Positions 35,587 to 45,129 of a stretch of 64,000 bases of DNA are shown here, in pieces (within the stretch, counting starts at the first letter, position 1; the number at the start of each line of letters is the position of its first letter). The notes below the pieces were generated by a model. It was given only the letters and a program-made list of their open reading frames with translations, was not told where the DNA came from and did no database searches. The stretch lies in NCBI RefSeq assembly GCF_000416235.1, contig NZ_ATLO01000017.1:62001-126000 (forward strand). The letters are read 5' to 3'. This stretch comes from Pseudomonas sp. CFII64 (GTDB lineage: Bacteria; Pseudomonadota; Gammaproteobacteria; Pseudomonadales; Pseudomonadaceae). The translations under genes were made by a program, and so were the position numbers.

Positions 35587-36918
35587 ATGCCTCTGCCATC
35601 TCCCGAACTGCTCGCCCCCGCCGGCACCCTGAAAAACATGCGCTATGCCTTCGCCTACGGCGCCGACGCGGTCTACGCTGGCCAGCCGCGCTACAGCTTG
35701 CGCGTACGCAATAACGAATTCGATCACGCCAATCTGGCCATCGGCATCAGCGAAGCCCAGGCTCAGGGCAAGCGTTTCTACGTGGTGGTCAACATCGCGC
35801 CGCATAACGCCAAGCTCAAGACCTTTCTCAAGGACCTGGAGCCGGTGATTGCCATGGGGCCGGACGCGCTGATCATGTCCGATCCCGGCCTGATCATGCT
35901 GGTGCGCCGCCATTTCCCGCAGATGCCGATCCACTTGTCGGTGCAGGCCAACACGGTGAATTGGGCCAGCGTCGAGTTCTGGCAGCAGCAAGGCTTGAGC
36001 CGGATCATTCTGTCCCGCGAGCTGTCGCTGGAGGAAATCGCCGAAATCCGCCAGCACGTGCCCGCCATGGAGCTTGAAGTGTTCGTCCACGGCGCGTTGT
36101 GCATGGCTTACTCCGGGCGTTGCCTGCTGTCGGGCTACATCAACAAGCGCGACGCCAATCAGGGCAGCTGCACCAATGCCTGTCGCTGGAAGTATTCGGC
36201 GGAGCAGGCCACAGAAAATCAGCTCGGCGATATCGTGCAGACCTTCCAGCCGCAGCCGACCCTGGGCGACGGCGCGCCGACCGATCAGGTGTTTCTGTTG
36301 CAGGAGTCCAATCGACCGGGTGAACTGATGCCGGCGTTCGAGGACGAGCACGGCACTTACATCATGAACTCCAAAGACCTGCGCGCCGTGCAGCATGTGG
36401 AGCGCCTGACACAAATGGGCGTGCACTCGCTGAAAATCGAAGGCCGCACCAAATCCCACTTCTATTGCGCGCGGACCACTCAGGTGTACCGCCGCGCCAT
36501 CGACGACGCCGTGGCCGGTCGCGCGTTCGACCGCAGCCTGATGACGGACCTGGAATCCCTGGCCCAGCGTGGCTACACCGAAGGCTTCCTGCGGCGGCAT
36601 GTGCATGACGAGTATCAGAACTACCAGAACGGCAGTTCGGTATCAGAGCGGCAGCAGTTTGTCGGCGAACTCACCGGCGAACGGCGCAACGGCCTGGCCG
36701 AAGTGAAGGTCAAGAATCGCTTCAACCTGGACGACAACCTGGAACTGATGACGCCGCGCGGCAACTTCCACTTCGACCTGGAGTACTTGCAGAACACCCA
36801 GGGCGAAGCGATCGGCGTGGCGCCTGGAGACGGGCATACGGTGTACCTGCCGATCCCGGAAGCGGTGGATTTGCGGTTTGGGTTGTTGATGCGGGATGTG
36901 AGCCTTGAGCTGGAATAA
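35587..36918 (+). CDS. trhP: Peptidase U32-family tRNA hydroxylation protein (TrhP/YegQ)
   Basis: 443 residues from the ATG at 35587. The U32 signature EVFVHGALCMAYSGRCLLS is intact near residues 165-183, followed by the cysteine-rich DANQGSCTNACRW segment. LLAPAGTLKNMRYAFAYGADAVY at the start is typical. TrhP acts with prephenate in forming 5-hydroxyuridine at the wobble base of tRNAs. It lies next to a tRNA cluster, though that may be chance. Confidence 0.9.
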   Translation: MPLPSPELLAPAGTLKNMRYAFAYGADAVYAGQPRYSLRVRNNEFDHANLAIGISEAQAQGKRFYVVVNIAPHNAKLKTFLKDLEPVIAMGPDALIMSDPGLIMLVRRHFPQMPIHLSVQANTVNWASVEFWQQQGLSRIILSRELSLEEIAEIRQHVPAMELEVFVHGALCMAYSGRCLLSGYINKRDANQGSCTNACRWKYSAEQATENQLGDIVQTFQPQPTLGDGAPTDQVFLLQESNRPGELMPAFEDEHGTYIMNSKDLRAVQHVERLTQMGVHSLKIEGRTKSHFYCARTTQVYRRAIDDAVAGRAFDRSLMTDLESLAQRGYTEGFLRRHVHDEYQNYQNGSSVSERQQFVGELTGERRNGLAEVKVKNRFNLDDNLELMTPRGNFHFDLEYLQNTQGEAIGVAPGDGHTVYLPIPEAVDLRFGLLMRDVSLELE

Positions 36919-36983
36919 CGTACGCCCGGCGTGAATATCGTCTTGATCGTCATCGCGCAATCTTGGGAGCCTGGGTACATCCC

Positions 36984-37073
36984 GTAGGACCGGCTTCAGC
37001 CGGGAGCAGGCAGGTACATTCGCAGCAATTGCGGCGTGCGACCTTTCGCGCTCCCGGCTAAAGCCGGTCCTAC
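36984..37073. repeat. Inverted pair of GTAGGACCGGCTTCAGCCGGGAG repeats
   Basis: The direct copy is 36984-37006 and the inverted copy 37051-37073, separated by about 45 bases. The family differs from the GGACTTGTCC repeats. Single copies occur at 38602 and 56598. Confidence 0.8.
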
Positions 37074-37097
37074 GGATCCAAAACGCGCGCACACAAA

Positions 37098-37125
37098 AAC
37101 GCCGCTCTATTGAGCGGCGTTTTCG
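37098..37125 (-). terminator. Terminator of the tRNA cluster
   Basis: ACGCCGCTC and GAGCGGCGT pair, with T-rich tails on both sides. It lies 7 bases beyond the last tRNA on its strand. Confidence 0.85.
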
Positions 37126-37131
37126 TAAATA

Positions 37132-37207
<76 letters not shown>

Positions 37208-37209
37208 AA

Positions 37210-37285
37210 TGGCGTCCCCTAGGGGACTCGAACCCCTGTTACCGCCGTGAAAGGGCGGTGTCCTAGGCCACTAGACGAAGGGGAC
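37210..37285 (-). tRNA. tRNA-Glu(TTC)
   Basis: A 76-base cloverleaf with encoded CCA. The minus strand begins GTCCCCTTCGTCTAGTGG, has anticodon TTC in CCTTTCACG and T-loop GTTCGAGTC. It is identical to the copy at 37468-37543. Confidence 0.97.
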
Positions 37286-37389
37286 ACGCTAACTGAAACA
37301 CATGGTGTGTATTCCAGTGCCCAAAGCCGCATCCGAAGATTTGGTTCTGGCTTCACTCAATCTCGCCCGAAGGCCAGACTGCTTAAAAA

Positions 37390-37465
<76 letters not shown>

Positions 37466-37467
37466 AA

Positions 37468-37543
37468 TGGCGTCCCCTAGGGGACTCGAACCCCTGTTAC
37501 CGCCGTGAAAGGGCGGTGTCCTAGGCCACTAGACGAAGGGGAC
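37468..37543 (-). tRNA. tRNA-Glu(TTC), second copy
   Basis: Identical to 37210-37285. It is the promoter-proximal tRNA of the four-gene transcript. Confidence 0.97.
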
Positions 37544-37606
37544 ACACGTACAACATTCACTACTTATTTGCGTTTCGCTGTGTGCTTTACGCTGTAAGTG
37601 GCGCGC

Positions 37607-37635
37607 ATTCTATGGATGGATTGATAAGTCGTCAA
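37607..37635 (-). promoter_or_regulatory. Sigma-70 promoter of the tRNA cluster
   Basis: On the minus strand TTGACG (37630-37635) and TAGAAT (37607-37612) are 17 bases apart, followed by a GC-rich stretch typical of stable-RNA promoters. It lies 63 bases upstream of the first tRNA. Confidence 0.8.
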
Positions 37636-37816
37636 CCCCATTCTGAAAATTTATCTAAATCAACGACTTCGCCGTTCTTTAAGGAGATGTCGCACGTGGG
37701 AACGCGCCATCCTAATGACGCCATGAATAAATAAAGTCCGACCAGTACATCTATGCGCAATAGTGCTTAGCCACTACACTCGGCCCTAATTACTTGAAGA
37801 AATAGAGGTTCGCGCG

Positions 37817-38587
37817 GTGACACCACTCATGATTACACTGATGGTAGTAGCTGGCATCGCACTCCTGATCGCGATTGGCTACCTGAACCATGTGGCCGAA
37901 AACGCCAAGCTGGATAAAGCACGGGCGCGAGTTGAGCTGAGTGATCGTCTGCGTCGTTGTTCTGAAATCGCAGAGACTTTTCCGGGTCAGTTGGTCTCCC
38001 CGGCCTTGAAGCTATTAATGACGCGACTGGAACTCAACGTCATGCAGCGTATGCAGGCGCTGGATAAAGGCAACGATCAGGTCAAGACCCGGATCGGCGA
38101 ACTCAATGCCCTGGTTGCCCAGGGCGACGCAATCGTCGTCACCAACCCGGTAAGCCCGATCCAGACCGAAGCCAAGGCCAAGGACGTGCGCTTTCTATTA
38201 GAAGCACTGCACGGCCAGGTCACCCGCGCCGCACATGACGGTTTCCTGCAGACCAGCGAAGCCAAGCACTGGATTCGCGAGATCCGCAACATTCTGGTCA
38301 TGCTGCACATTGAATTCTTCAACAATCTTGGCCAGGCGGCTCTGTCGCAGGATCAACCAGGTCAGGCACGCCTGGCGTTCGAACGCGGTGTGCAGTACTT
38401 GCGCAACCAGCCCGACCCGGTGACCTGGCAGACCGCCCTGGCGGCCATGGAAAAACAACTGGCGCGCGCCAACTCCATGGTCCTGACCAACATCGCCCCG
38501 ACCGAAGACGACGACAACGCCCTGACCGAAGGCCTGAAAGCCGACGATGTCGAATCGGAATGGAAGAAAAAGGTTATCTACGACTGA
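37817..38587 (+). CDS. Conserved-looking membrane-anchored protein of unknown function
   Basis: 256 residues from a GTG start with an AGAGGTT ribosome site. One N-terminal membrane helix (residues about 4-24) is followed by a long helical, charged cytoplasmic or periplasmic domain with no cysteine-based motif I recognise; the tail is acidic and ends DDVESEWKKKVIYD. Codon use looks native. It is a single gene between the tRNA promoter and the convergent methionine sulfoxide reductase gene. I do not recognise a family. Confidence 0.85.
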   Translation: MTPLMITLMVVAGIALLIAIGYLNHVAENAKLDKARARVELSDRLRRCSEIAETFPGQLVSPALKLLMTRLELNVMQRMQALDKGNDQVKTRIGELNALVAQGDAIVVTNPVSPIQTEAKAKDVRFLLEALHGQVTRAAHDGFLQTSEAKHWIREIRNILVMLHIEFFNNLGQAALSQDQPGQARLAFERGVQYLRNQPDPVTWQTALAAMEKQLARANSMVLTNIAPTEDDDNALTEGLKADDVESEWKKKVIYD

Positions 38588-38601
38588 TTGAAGACCGACC
38601 T

Positions 38602-38624
38602 GTGGGACCGGCTTTAGCCGGGAG
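38602..38624. repeat. Single GGACCGGCTTTAGCCGGGAG repeat
   Basis: One copy of the CCGGCTTTAGCCGG palindrome family, between two convergent genes. Confidence 0.7.
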
Positions 38625-38647
38625 AACGCCCTCCCGCGAAACCCGAG

Positions 38648-39130
38648 TCAGCAGTCAGTAGCACTCAGAAAAATCCGCACCAACTCCTCGATACCTTGCT
38701 GATCCTGCTCCGAGAAACGACCGACACTCGGGCTGTCCAGATCCAGAACGCCAATCAGGCGCCCTTCCTTGATTAACGGCACCACCAATTCGCTGTTCGA
38801 CGCGCTGTCGCAGGCAATGTGGCCGGGAAACTCGTGCACGTCCTGCACGCGCTGGGTTTCCCGACTCTGGGCCGCCGCGCCGCACACGCCGCGCCCGAAC
38901 GGAATTCGCACACAGGCGATTTGCCCCTGAAACGGGCCCAGCACCAGCTCTTCGTCGCGGTTCAGGTAAAAGCCTGCCCAGTTCAAGTCTTCCAGCTGGC
39001 TGTAAAGAAACGCGGAAAACTGCGCAGCGTTGGCGATGAAGTCGCGCTCGTCAGCCAGCAGTGATTCCAGCTGCGCGGCCAGCAAGCGATAGCCGTCCAG
39101 GCCGCTGCCGGCGTTTTGTAGATCAATCAT
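38648..39130 (-). CDS. msrC: GAF-domain free methionine-(R)-sulfoxide reductase
   Basis: 160 residues, one GAF domain. The three conserved cysteines are present: two ten residues apart (IACVRIPFGRGVCG) and one in HIACDSAS, which is the fRMsr pattern. It reduces free Met-R-sulfoxide in the cytoplasm. Its ATG overlaps the stop of the DUF815 ATPase gene. It adds to the oxidant-repair genes gpx and msrB nearby. Confidence 0.88.
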   Translation of the reverse strand: MIDLQNAGSGLDGYRLLAAQLESLLADERDFIANAAQFSAFLYSQLEDLNWAGFYLNRDEELVLGPFQGQIACVRIPFGRGVCGAAAQSRETQRVQDVHEFPGHIACDSASNSELVVPLIKEGRLIGVLDLDSPSVGRFSEQDQQGIEELVRIFLSATDC

Positions 39131-40017
39131 GGTTGCTGCTCCAGCAATTTGAGGCCCACCCAATAACGGGCGAATTGATAGGCACAACGGCCGTTACGAT
39201 TGCCACGCCCGGTTGCCCAGCGGATCGCCAGCTTGTCCAGCTCCGCGTCGCGCTGCCAGGACAAGCCTGCGGCCAGTGCCAGCTGGGTGATCCAGTGCTC
39301 GACGACATTCAGGTAATGCTCCTGAGTGAACGGATAGAACGACAGCCACAGGCCGAAGCGGTCAGACAAGGCGATCTTGTCTTCCACTGCTTCGCTGGGG
39401 TGCAGTTCGCCGTCGACGTGTTTCCAGTTGGCGTTGTCGCTCTCTTTTTCCGGCACCAGATGGCGGCGGTTGGACGTGGCGTACAGCAGCACGTTGTCCG
39501 GCGCCTGCTCCAGCGAACCGTCGAGCACGCTTTTGAGCACCCGGTAATCACTTTCACCCGCCTCGAAGGACAAGTCATCGCAAAACAGCACGAAACGCTG
39601 GGGCAACTTTTGCAATTGCTCGACAACCCGAGGCAAATCCCCAAGGTGATCGCGTTCGATCTCGATCAGGCGCAGGCCGGCCTGCGCGTACTCGGCGAGC
39701 AAGGCACGGATCAACGACGATTTGCCGGTGCCGCGCGAACCCCAGAGCAGCGCATGGTTGGCGGGCAGGCCGTCGATGAACTGGCGGGTGTTGCGCCCCA
39801 GCTGCTCGCGTTGCAGGTCCACCCCGATCAGGTCCGACAGGCGCATGTCGAGGCTGACTTCCAACGGCATCAGGTAGCCACTGCGACCTTCACGAACCCA
39901 GCGCGCCGCCAGCGACCTGTTCCAGTCGACGACCTCCCGAGGTGCAGGCAACAAGGGCTCCAGGCGTGCGAGAACAGCGTCGGCGCGCTCAAGAAAAGCA
40001 TTCAAACGAGAATCCAC
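39127..40017 (-). CDS. DUF815-family AAA ATPase
   Basis: 296 residues from a GTG with the strong site AAGGAGATAAC. Walker A GSRGTGKSS is near residue 93 and the Walker B-like strand FVLFCDDLSFE near 143; ATSNRRHLVPE is a sensor-1-type segment. DUF815 ATPases are widespread but of unknown role. It is co-translated with the fRMsr gene and diverges from the hybrid kinase. Confidence 0.88.
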   Translation of the reverse strand: MDSRLNAFLERADAVLARLEPLLPAPREVVDWNRSLAARWVREGRSGYLMPLEVSLDMRLSDLIGVDLQREQLGRNTRQFIDGLPANHALLWGSRGTGKSSLIRALLAEYAQAGLRLIEIERDHLGDLPRVVEQLQKLPQRFVLFCDDLSFEAGESDYRVLKSVLDGSLEQAPDNVLLYATSNRRHLVPEKESDNANWKHVDGELHPSEAVEDKIALSDRFGLWLSFYPFTQEHYLNVVEHWITQLALAAGLSWQRDAELDKLAIRWATGRGNRNGRCAYQFARYWVGLKLLEQQP

Positions 40018-40103
40018 GTTATCTCCTTAGATTGTTGATAAAGCCAAGGGCTGATCGGCTATGCTTGCCCCCGCGATGGACACGAGATGTGGCAGTGCCC
40101 CCT

Positions 40104-42458
40104 ATGGATATAGCGTTTACTAACCGGCTCTCGTACAAGCAGGCCCGACTCACCGTCCTGGTCGGCTTCATTCTGGGAACGCTGCTGAGCCTGTTACAAA
40201 TTACCCTCGATTATGCCAGCGAAGATGCGTCCATCGATCGTGAAATTCGCTCCCTGCTGGAAATCAGCCACAACCCCGCCTCGCGCATTGCCTACAACAT
40301 CGACGCCGAACTGGCTCAGGAGCTGACCCTGGGTCTGCTGCGATCCCCGGCAGTGGTCAGCGCCAGGTTGACCGACAACAACAATATGGTGCTGTCCAGC
40401 GTCGAGCGGCCTTTTGCCCAGAGTCCCTATCGCGTGGTCAGCGACTTTCTGTTTGGGGAAAGCCGCCAGTTCGAAGATGCCTTGAATCTTGCGCATTTAC
40501 CAAACGAATCCATCGGTACCCTGCGCCTGAATGTCGACACCTTCGCGTTTGGCAGCCACTTCCTCCAGCGCGCCGAAATCACCCTGATTACCGGGTTCGT
40601 CCGCAGCCTCGCCCTGGCCGGCATCATGATGCTGCTGTTCTACATGACCCTGACCAAACCGCTGATACGGGTGATTGGCTCGCTGACCAATCGCGAGCCC
40701 AACAGCCCGACACCGAACAAAGTGCTCTGCCCGCCCAAACATGAAAATGACGAGATCGGCGTGCTGGTCCGGGCCGCCAACCGGCAATTTGAAAACGTCG
40801 CCAACGAATTCGCCCGCCGCCGCGACGCCGAAGACCGGCTCACCGCGCACCTGAATGAGCTGGAAGACATCGTGTCGGCGCGCACCATCGAGCTCAAGGC
40901 CAGCAATGCGCGGCTGAGCCAGTCCAACGAAGAATTGCAGATCGCCCGCAGTACCGCCCTGGACATGGCCCATGCGCGCTCGGCGTTCCTGGCCAACATG
41001 AGCCACGAAATCCGCACCCCGCTCAATGGCCTGCTGGGCATGCTCGCCCTGTCACTGGACAGCCCGCTGAATGCCGAACAGCGCCAACAGCTGTCCATCG
41101 CCCATGACTCGGGCAAAGTGCTGGTGGAGTTGCTCAACGATATCCTCGACATGTCCAAATTCAATGCCGGGCATCTGGAGATGGAACGCATCCCGTTCGA
41201 TCTGGGCGTGCTGGTCGAGGATACCGCCAACCTGCTGTCGCAAAACGCCGCGCCCAGTGTTGAACTGACGTGCCTGATCGATCCGGATTTTCCGGCCATG
41301 GTCATGGGCGATCCGACCCGGGTTCGGCAGATCGTCAGCAATTTGCTCTCCAACGCCCTGAAATTCACCCGCTTCGGCCGGGTGGACGTGCGTCTGAGCA
41401 CTTACCAAGATACCGACACCCGTGAAAACCGGGTGCGCATCGAAGTCTGCGACACCGGAATCGGCATTGCCCAAGAGGCCCAGGCGAGAATATTCCAGCC
41501 CTTCACCCAGGCCGAAGCCGCCATCACCCGACAGTTCGGCGGCACCGGCCTGGGCCTGGCGTTGACGCACAATCTCTGCGAAGCCATGTCCGGTCATTTG
41601 AGTATTCATTCCCAATCAGGCCTGGGCAGCCAATTCTGTGCCGATCTGCCGCTGCCCATTCACCTGCCAGCCATCGCCCCGCCCGCGCTGCGTGGCCGAG
41701 TCGTGGTGATCAGTGCTGCGGGAAGCGGACTGGTGGAATTGCTGGGCAACCTGCTCCCGGCCTGGCGCATCGAATACCAGCGCTGGGGGATTGACGACAA
41801 GATTGTCTGCACGGGCCTGGATGCCGAACCTGCGCTGCTGATCACTGATTGCCCTGAATGCCTGTTCGGCCTGCGACCGGCAACGCACATCCCGATCCTG
41901 CTGGTCACCGCCTACGGCAACTTCATGCCCAGCGAACAGGTCAGCGCCCTGGCACCTTTGCAGCAACAGGCCCGCCCACTGGCCCGCAACGCGCTGTATC
42001 AGACGCTGCGTCGGGTCATGCAACACGGCGAAACAGTGACTGACGAGCTACTGCAAGCAGTCGAGTTGAGCGGCAGCCACTCGGCGAGAATCCTGTTGGT
42101 GGAGGACAACCCGGTCAACCAACTGGTGGCCAAGGGCATGTTGAGCAAGTTGGGTTGCGAGGTCATCGTCAGCAGCCACGGCGCGCAAGCGCTGCAACAA
42201 CTGGAATTGCACACGTTCGATCTGGTGTTGATGGACTGCAACATGCCAGTCATGGACGGCTACGAAGCGAGCCGCCAGATCCGCCGCAGCGGTCGCTGGC
42301 CGCAACTGCCGATCATTGCCCTCACGGCCAACGCCATGCCCGAGGAGCGGGAGCGCTGCCGGGCTGCGGGCATGAGCGATTACCTGGCCAAGCCGTTCCG
42401 CCGCGCTGAATTGATCAGCCTGCTGGACCAGTGGATACCGGCCAATAAAACCGGATGA
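40104..42458 (+). CDS. sagS: Hybrid sensor histidine kinase, SagS-like
   Basis: 784 residues from the ATG at 40104; in-frame GTGs at 40089 and 40095 are alternatives. Two membrane helices (about 15-33 and 160-180) enclose a periplasmic sensor region. Then come a HAMP-like linker and coiled coil, a HisKA domain with the phospho-histidine in MSHEIRTPLNG (His301), HATPase motifs (NALKF, DTGIGI, GGTGLGL), a degenerate receiver-like stretch (about 530-640) and a true receiver with Asp711 in LMDCNMPVMDG. Length, layout and neighbours (gpx, msrB, alaA, htpX) match P. aeruginosa SagS, which controls surface attachment and biofilm entry. Confidence 0.75.
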   Translation: MDIAFTNRLSYKQARLTVLVGFILGTLLSLLQITLDYASEDASIDREIRSLLEISHNPASRIAYNIDAELAQELTLGLLRSPAVVSARLTDNNNMVLSSVERPFAQSPYRVVSDFLFGESRQFEDALNLAHLPNESIGTLRLNVDTFAFGSHFLQRAEITLITGFVRSLALAGIMMLLFYMTLTKPLIRVIGSLTNREPNSPTPNKVLCPPKHENDEIGVLVRAANRQFENVANEFARRRDAEDRLTAHLNELEDIVSARTIELKASNARLSQSNEELQIARSTALDMAHARSAFLANMSHEIRTPLNGLLGMLALSLDSPLNAEQRQQLSIAHDSGKVLVELLNDILDMSKFNAGHLEMERIPFDLGVLVEDTANLLSQNAAPSVELTCLIDPDFPAMVMGDPTRVRQIVSNLLSNALKFTRFGRVDVRLSTYQDTDTRENRVRIEVCDTGIGIAQEAQARIFQPFTQAEAAITRQFGGTGLGLALTHNLCEAMSGHLSIHSQSGLGSQFCADLPLPIHLPAIAPPALRGRVVVISAAGSGLVELLGNLLPAWRIEYQRWGIDDKIVCTGLDAEPALLITDCPECLFGLRPATHIPILLVTAYGNFMPSEQVSALAPLQQQARPLARNALYQTLRRVMQHGETVTDELLQAVELSGSHSARILLVEDNPVNQLVAKGMLSKLGCEVIVSSHGAQALQQLELHTFDLVLMDCNMPVMDGYEASRQIRRSGRWPQLPIIALTANAMPEERERCRAAGMSDYLAKPFRRAELISLLDQWIPANKTG

Positions 42459-42459
42459 A

Positions 42460-42945
42460 TTACTTGAGCAGCGCTTCGATTTCGCCCGTCAGGTCTTCCG
42501 GTTTGGTCAGCGGGGCAAAGCGTTTCACCAGCTTGCCGTCCTTGCCAATCAGGAATTTGGTGAAATTCCATTTTATACGCTCGGAACCCAGCAATCCTGG
42601 CGCCTGCTTCTTAAGCTGGACGAACAAGGGATGCGCGTCGCTGCCGTTGACGTCGATTTTCTTGAACAGCGGGAAGGTCACGCCGAAATTCAGCTCGCAG
42701 AACTCGCTGATTGCTGACTCGTTACCCGGCTCCTGCTTGCCAAACTGATTACACGGAAAGCCCAGCACCACCAGGCCCTGGTCCTTGTAGTCCTGCCATA
42801 TTTTTTCCAGCCCTTTGTACTGCGGAGTAAAGCCGCATTTACTGGCCGTATTGACCACCAGCACCGCCTTGCCGGCGAAATCGGCAAGGGTTTTCTGCTC
42901 GCCCTTGATCGTCGTGCAGGGAATGCTCAGCAGGTTTTCGCTCAT
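42460..42945 (-). CDS. gpx: Glutathione peroxidase (thioredoxin-type, cysteine form)
   Basis: 161 residues. The active-site segment NTASKCGFTPQY carries the peroxidatic Cys, and GFPCNQFGKQEPG and KWNFTKFLI supply the Gln and Trp/Asn of the tetrad. It is cytoplasmic and reduces organic hydroperoxides. Its stop is one base from the convergent kinase stop. The P. aeruginosa homologue has the regulator ospR beside it; that gene is absent here. Confidence 0.93.
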   Translation of the reverse strand: MSENLLSIPCTTIKGEQKTLADFAGKAVLVVNTASKCGFTPQYKGLEKIWQDYKDQGLVVLGFPCNQFGKQEPGNESAISEFCELNFGVTFPLFKKIDVNGSDAHPLFVQLKKQAPGLLGSERIKWNFTKFLIGKDGKLVKRFAPLTKPEDLTGEIEALLK

Positions 42946-43054
42946 GACGGTGGCTCCGGAATAGAAACAGGGATTGAAGTTAGCGCGCAACTGATTGGCG
43001 CGCACTTCAATTCTCGGTCGTGATGAGCGCCTATAAGGCAGTGCAGCCAGGCAA

Positions 43055-43450
43055 TCAGTCGCGCGGGACCAGATCCAGGCAAACCGAGTTGATGCAGTAA
43101 CGCAGCCCGGTTGGCGGCGGGCCGTCCGGAAACACATGCCCCAGGTGCGCATCGCATTTGGAGCAGACCACTTCGGTGCGAATCATGCCGTGGCTGACAT
43201 CCCGCACTTCAACCACCGCACTGCCTTCAAGTGGCGCGTAGAAGCTCGGCCAGCCGCAACCGGAATCGAACTTGGTTGTGGAATCGAACAGCGGCTCGTT
43301 ACAGCACACACAATGGTAGACGCCATCGGTTTTGGTGCTGTTGTACTTGCCGGAAAACGGCCGTTCGGTACCTTTGAGACGACAAACGTTGTATTGCTCG
43401 GGGTCAAGCATCGCTCGCCACTCTTCGAGGGTTTTGTCCAACTTTTCCAC
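43055..43450 (-). CDS. msrB: Peptide-methionine (R)-S-oxide reductase
   Basis: 131 residues from a GTG at 43448-43450 with a GGAGG ribosome site; the upstream extension is not needed. The two zinc CxxC pairs (CVCC and CSKC), SGCGWPSFY and the catalytic Cys in RYCINS are all present. It repairs methionine-R-sulfoxide in proteins and shares a strand with gpx. Confidence 0.95.
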   Translation of the reverse strand: MEKLDKTLEEWRAMLDPEQYNVCRLKGTERPFSGKYNSTKTDGVYHCVCCNEPLFDSTTKFDSGCGWPSFYAPLEGSAVVEVRDVSHGMIRTEVVCSKCDAHLGHVFPDGPPPTGLRYCINSVCLDLVPRD

Positions 43451-43644
43451 GGGTACACCTCCGCAACTGAAAAAGCCCGATCTGTATCTTCTCCACAGAT
43501 CGGGTGGCACGTATGATTGCGCCTTCGTTAGACGCCAGTCTGTCACCCGCGTTTCAAGCATACAAACCCATTTTTCACGGCGTCACACCCGGCGAACCAC
43601 GTGATCAGTCAATCGCGGCTCGTCCATTTTCGGGAACAATCACC

Positions 43645-44856
43645 ATGCAGGTCAGCAAATCGAACAAGCTCGCCAACGTCTGTTATGACATTCGCGGGCC
43701 AGTGCTCAAGCACGCCAAACGCCTGGAAGAGGAAGGCCATCGCATCCTCAAGCTGAACATCGGCAACCCTGCGCCATTTGGTTTCGAAGCGCCGGAGGAA
43801 ATCCTGCAGGACGTGATCCGCAACCTGCCGACCGCGCAAGGCTACAGCGATTCCAAAGGCCTGTTCAGCGCCCGCAAGGCGGTGATGCAGTATTACCAGC
43901 AGAAGCAGGTCGAAGGCGTTGGCATCGAGGACATTTACCTCGGCAACGGCGTGTCCGAGCTGATCGTGATGTCGATGCAGGCCTTGCTCAACAACGGCGA
44001 TGAAGTGCTGATCCCGGCACCGGATTATCCGTTGTGGACCGCAGCTGTCAGCCTGGCCGGCGGCAACCCGGTACATTACCTGTGCGACGAGCAGGCCAAC
44101 TGGTGGCCGGATCTGGCGGACATCAAGGCCAAGATCACGCCGAACACCAAGGCCATGGTGATCATCAACCCGAACAACCCGACCGGCGCGGTGTATTCCA
44201 AGGAAGTCCTGCTGGGCATGCTGGAACTGGCGCGCCAGCACAAACTGGTGGTGTTCTCGGACGAGATCTACGACAAGATCCTCTACGACGACGCCGTGCA
44301 TATCTGCACCGCATCCCTGGCACCGGACCTGCTGTGCCTGACGTTCAACGGCCTGTCCAAATCCTATCGCGTGGCCGGCTTCCGCTCCGGCTGGGTCGCC
44401 ATTTCCGGTCCCAAGCACAACGCGCAGAGCTACATCGAAGGCATCGACATCCTGGCCAACATGCGCCTGTGTGCCAACGTGCCGAGCCAGCACGCCATTC
44501 AAACGGCCCTTGGCGGCTACCAGAGCATCAATGACCTGATACTTCCGCCCGGTCGCCTGCTGGAACAGCGCAATCGCACCTGGGAACTGCTCAACGACAT
44601 TCCCGGCGTCAGTTGCGTCAAGCCGATGGGCGCGTTGTATGCGTTCCCGCGCATCGACCCGAAAATCTGCCCGATCCACAACGACGAGAAGTTCGTCCTT
44701 GACCTCCTGCTGTCGGAAAAGCTGCTGGTCGTTCAGGGCACTGCGTTCAACTGGCCGTGGCCGGACCACTTCCGCGTGGTCACCCTGCCCCGCGTCGACG
44801 AGCTGGACATGGCTATCGGTCGTATCGGCAATTTCCTCAAGACCTATCGCCAGTAA
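43645..44856 (+). CDS. alaA: Alanine-synthesising glutamate-pyruvate aminotransferase
   Basis: 403 residues, close to E. coli AlaA. Class I aminotransferase features include NPNNPTGAVY, SDEIYDKILYDD and the PLP lysine in SKSYRVAGFRSGW. The start at 43645 has GGGAA upstream; a longer frame from 43504 would overlap the msrB promoter. It makes L-alanine from pyruvate and glutamate. Confidence 0.92.
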   Translation: MQVSKSNKLANVCYDIRGPVLKHAKRLEEEGHRILKLNIGNPAPFGFEAPEEILQDVIRNLPTAQGYSDSKGLFSARKAVMQYYQQKQVEGVGIEDIYLGNGVSELIVMSMQALLNNGDEVLIPAPDYPLWTAAVSLAGGNPVHYLCDEQANWWPDLADIKAKITPNTKAMVIINPNNPTGAVYSKEVLLGMLELARQHKLVVFSDEIYDKILYDDAVHICTASLAPDLLCLTFNGLSKSYRVAGFRSGWVAISGPKHNAQSYIEGIDILANMRLCANVPSQHAIQTALGGYQSINDLILPPGRLLEQRNRTWELLNDIPGVSCVKPMGALYAFPRIDPKICPIHNDEKFVLDLLLSEKLLVVQGTAFNWPWPDHFRVVTLPRVDELDMAIGRIGNFLKTYRQ

Positions 44857-45054
44857 CAGCGCTTCCCGCCCCCATTATTGCGCGCCCGAGCGGCCGCAAT
44901 ACGGCGGGCGGGCAACCTGTCAGCAGCGACCATGAAATTAAATCCCCGTTCGCCGATGAGCTTGCCGTGCCCGCCGCTCTGGGTCGGGAGCCTTGCGATT
45001 TGACGCAATTGCGACGCAACCCGACAAAACGACACAGTTTGAAATAGTCGCCGG

Positions 45055-45082
45055 GTTGAATAGCCGCAAGCATCCCCTTATA
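45055..45082 (+). promoter_or_regulatory. Heat-shock (sigma-32-like) promoter of htpX
   Basis: GTTGAAT at 45055-45061 and CCCCTTATA at 45074-45082 are 12 bases apart. This resembles the sigma-32 consensus CTTGAA / CCCCATNT and lies about 48 bases before the htpX start, whose homologues are heat-shock induced. Confidence 0.55.
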
Positions 45083-45129
45083 TACCCCGCAACGTGTTAC
45101 ATATTCTTCACGAGGAGAACTTCCAAACC

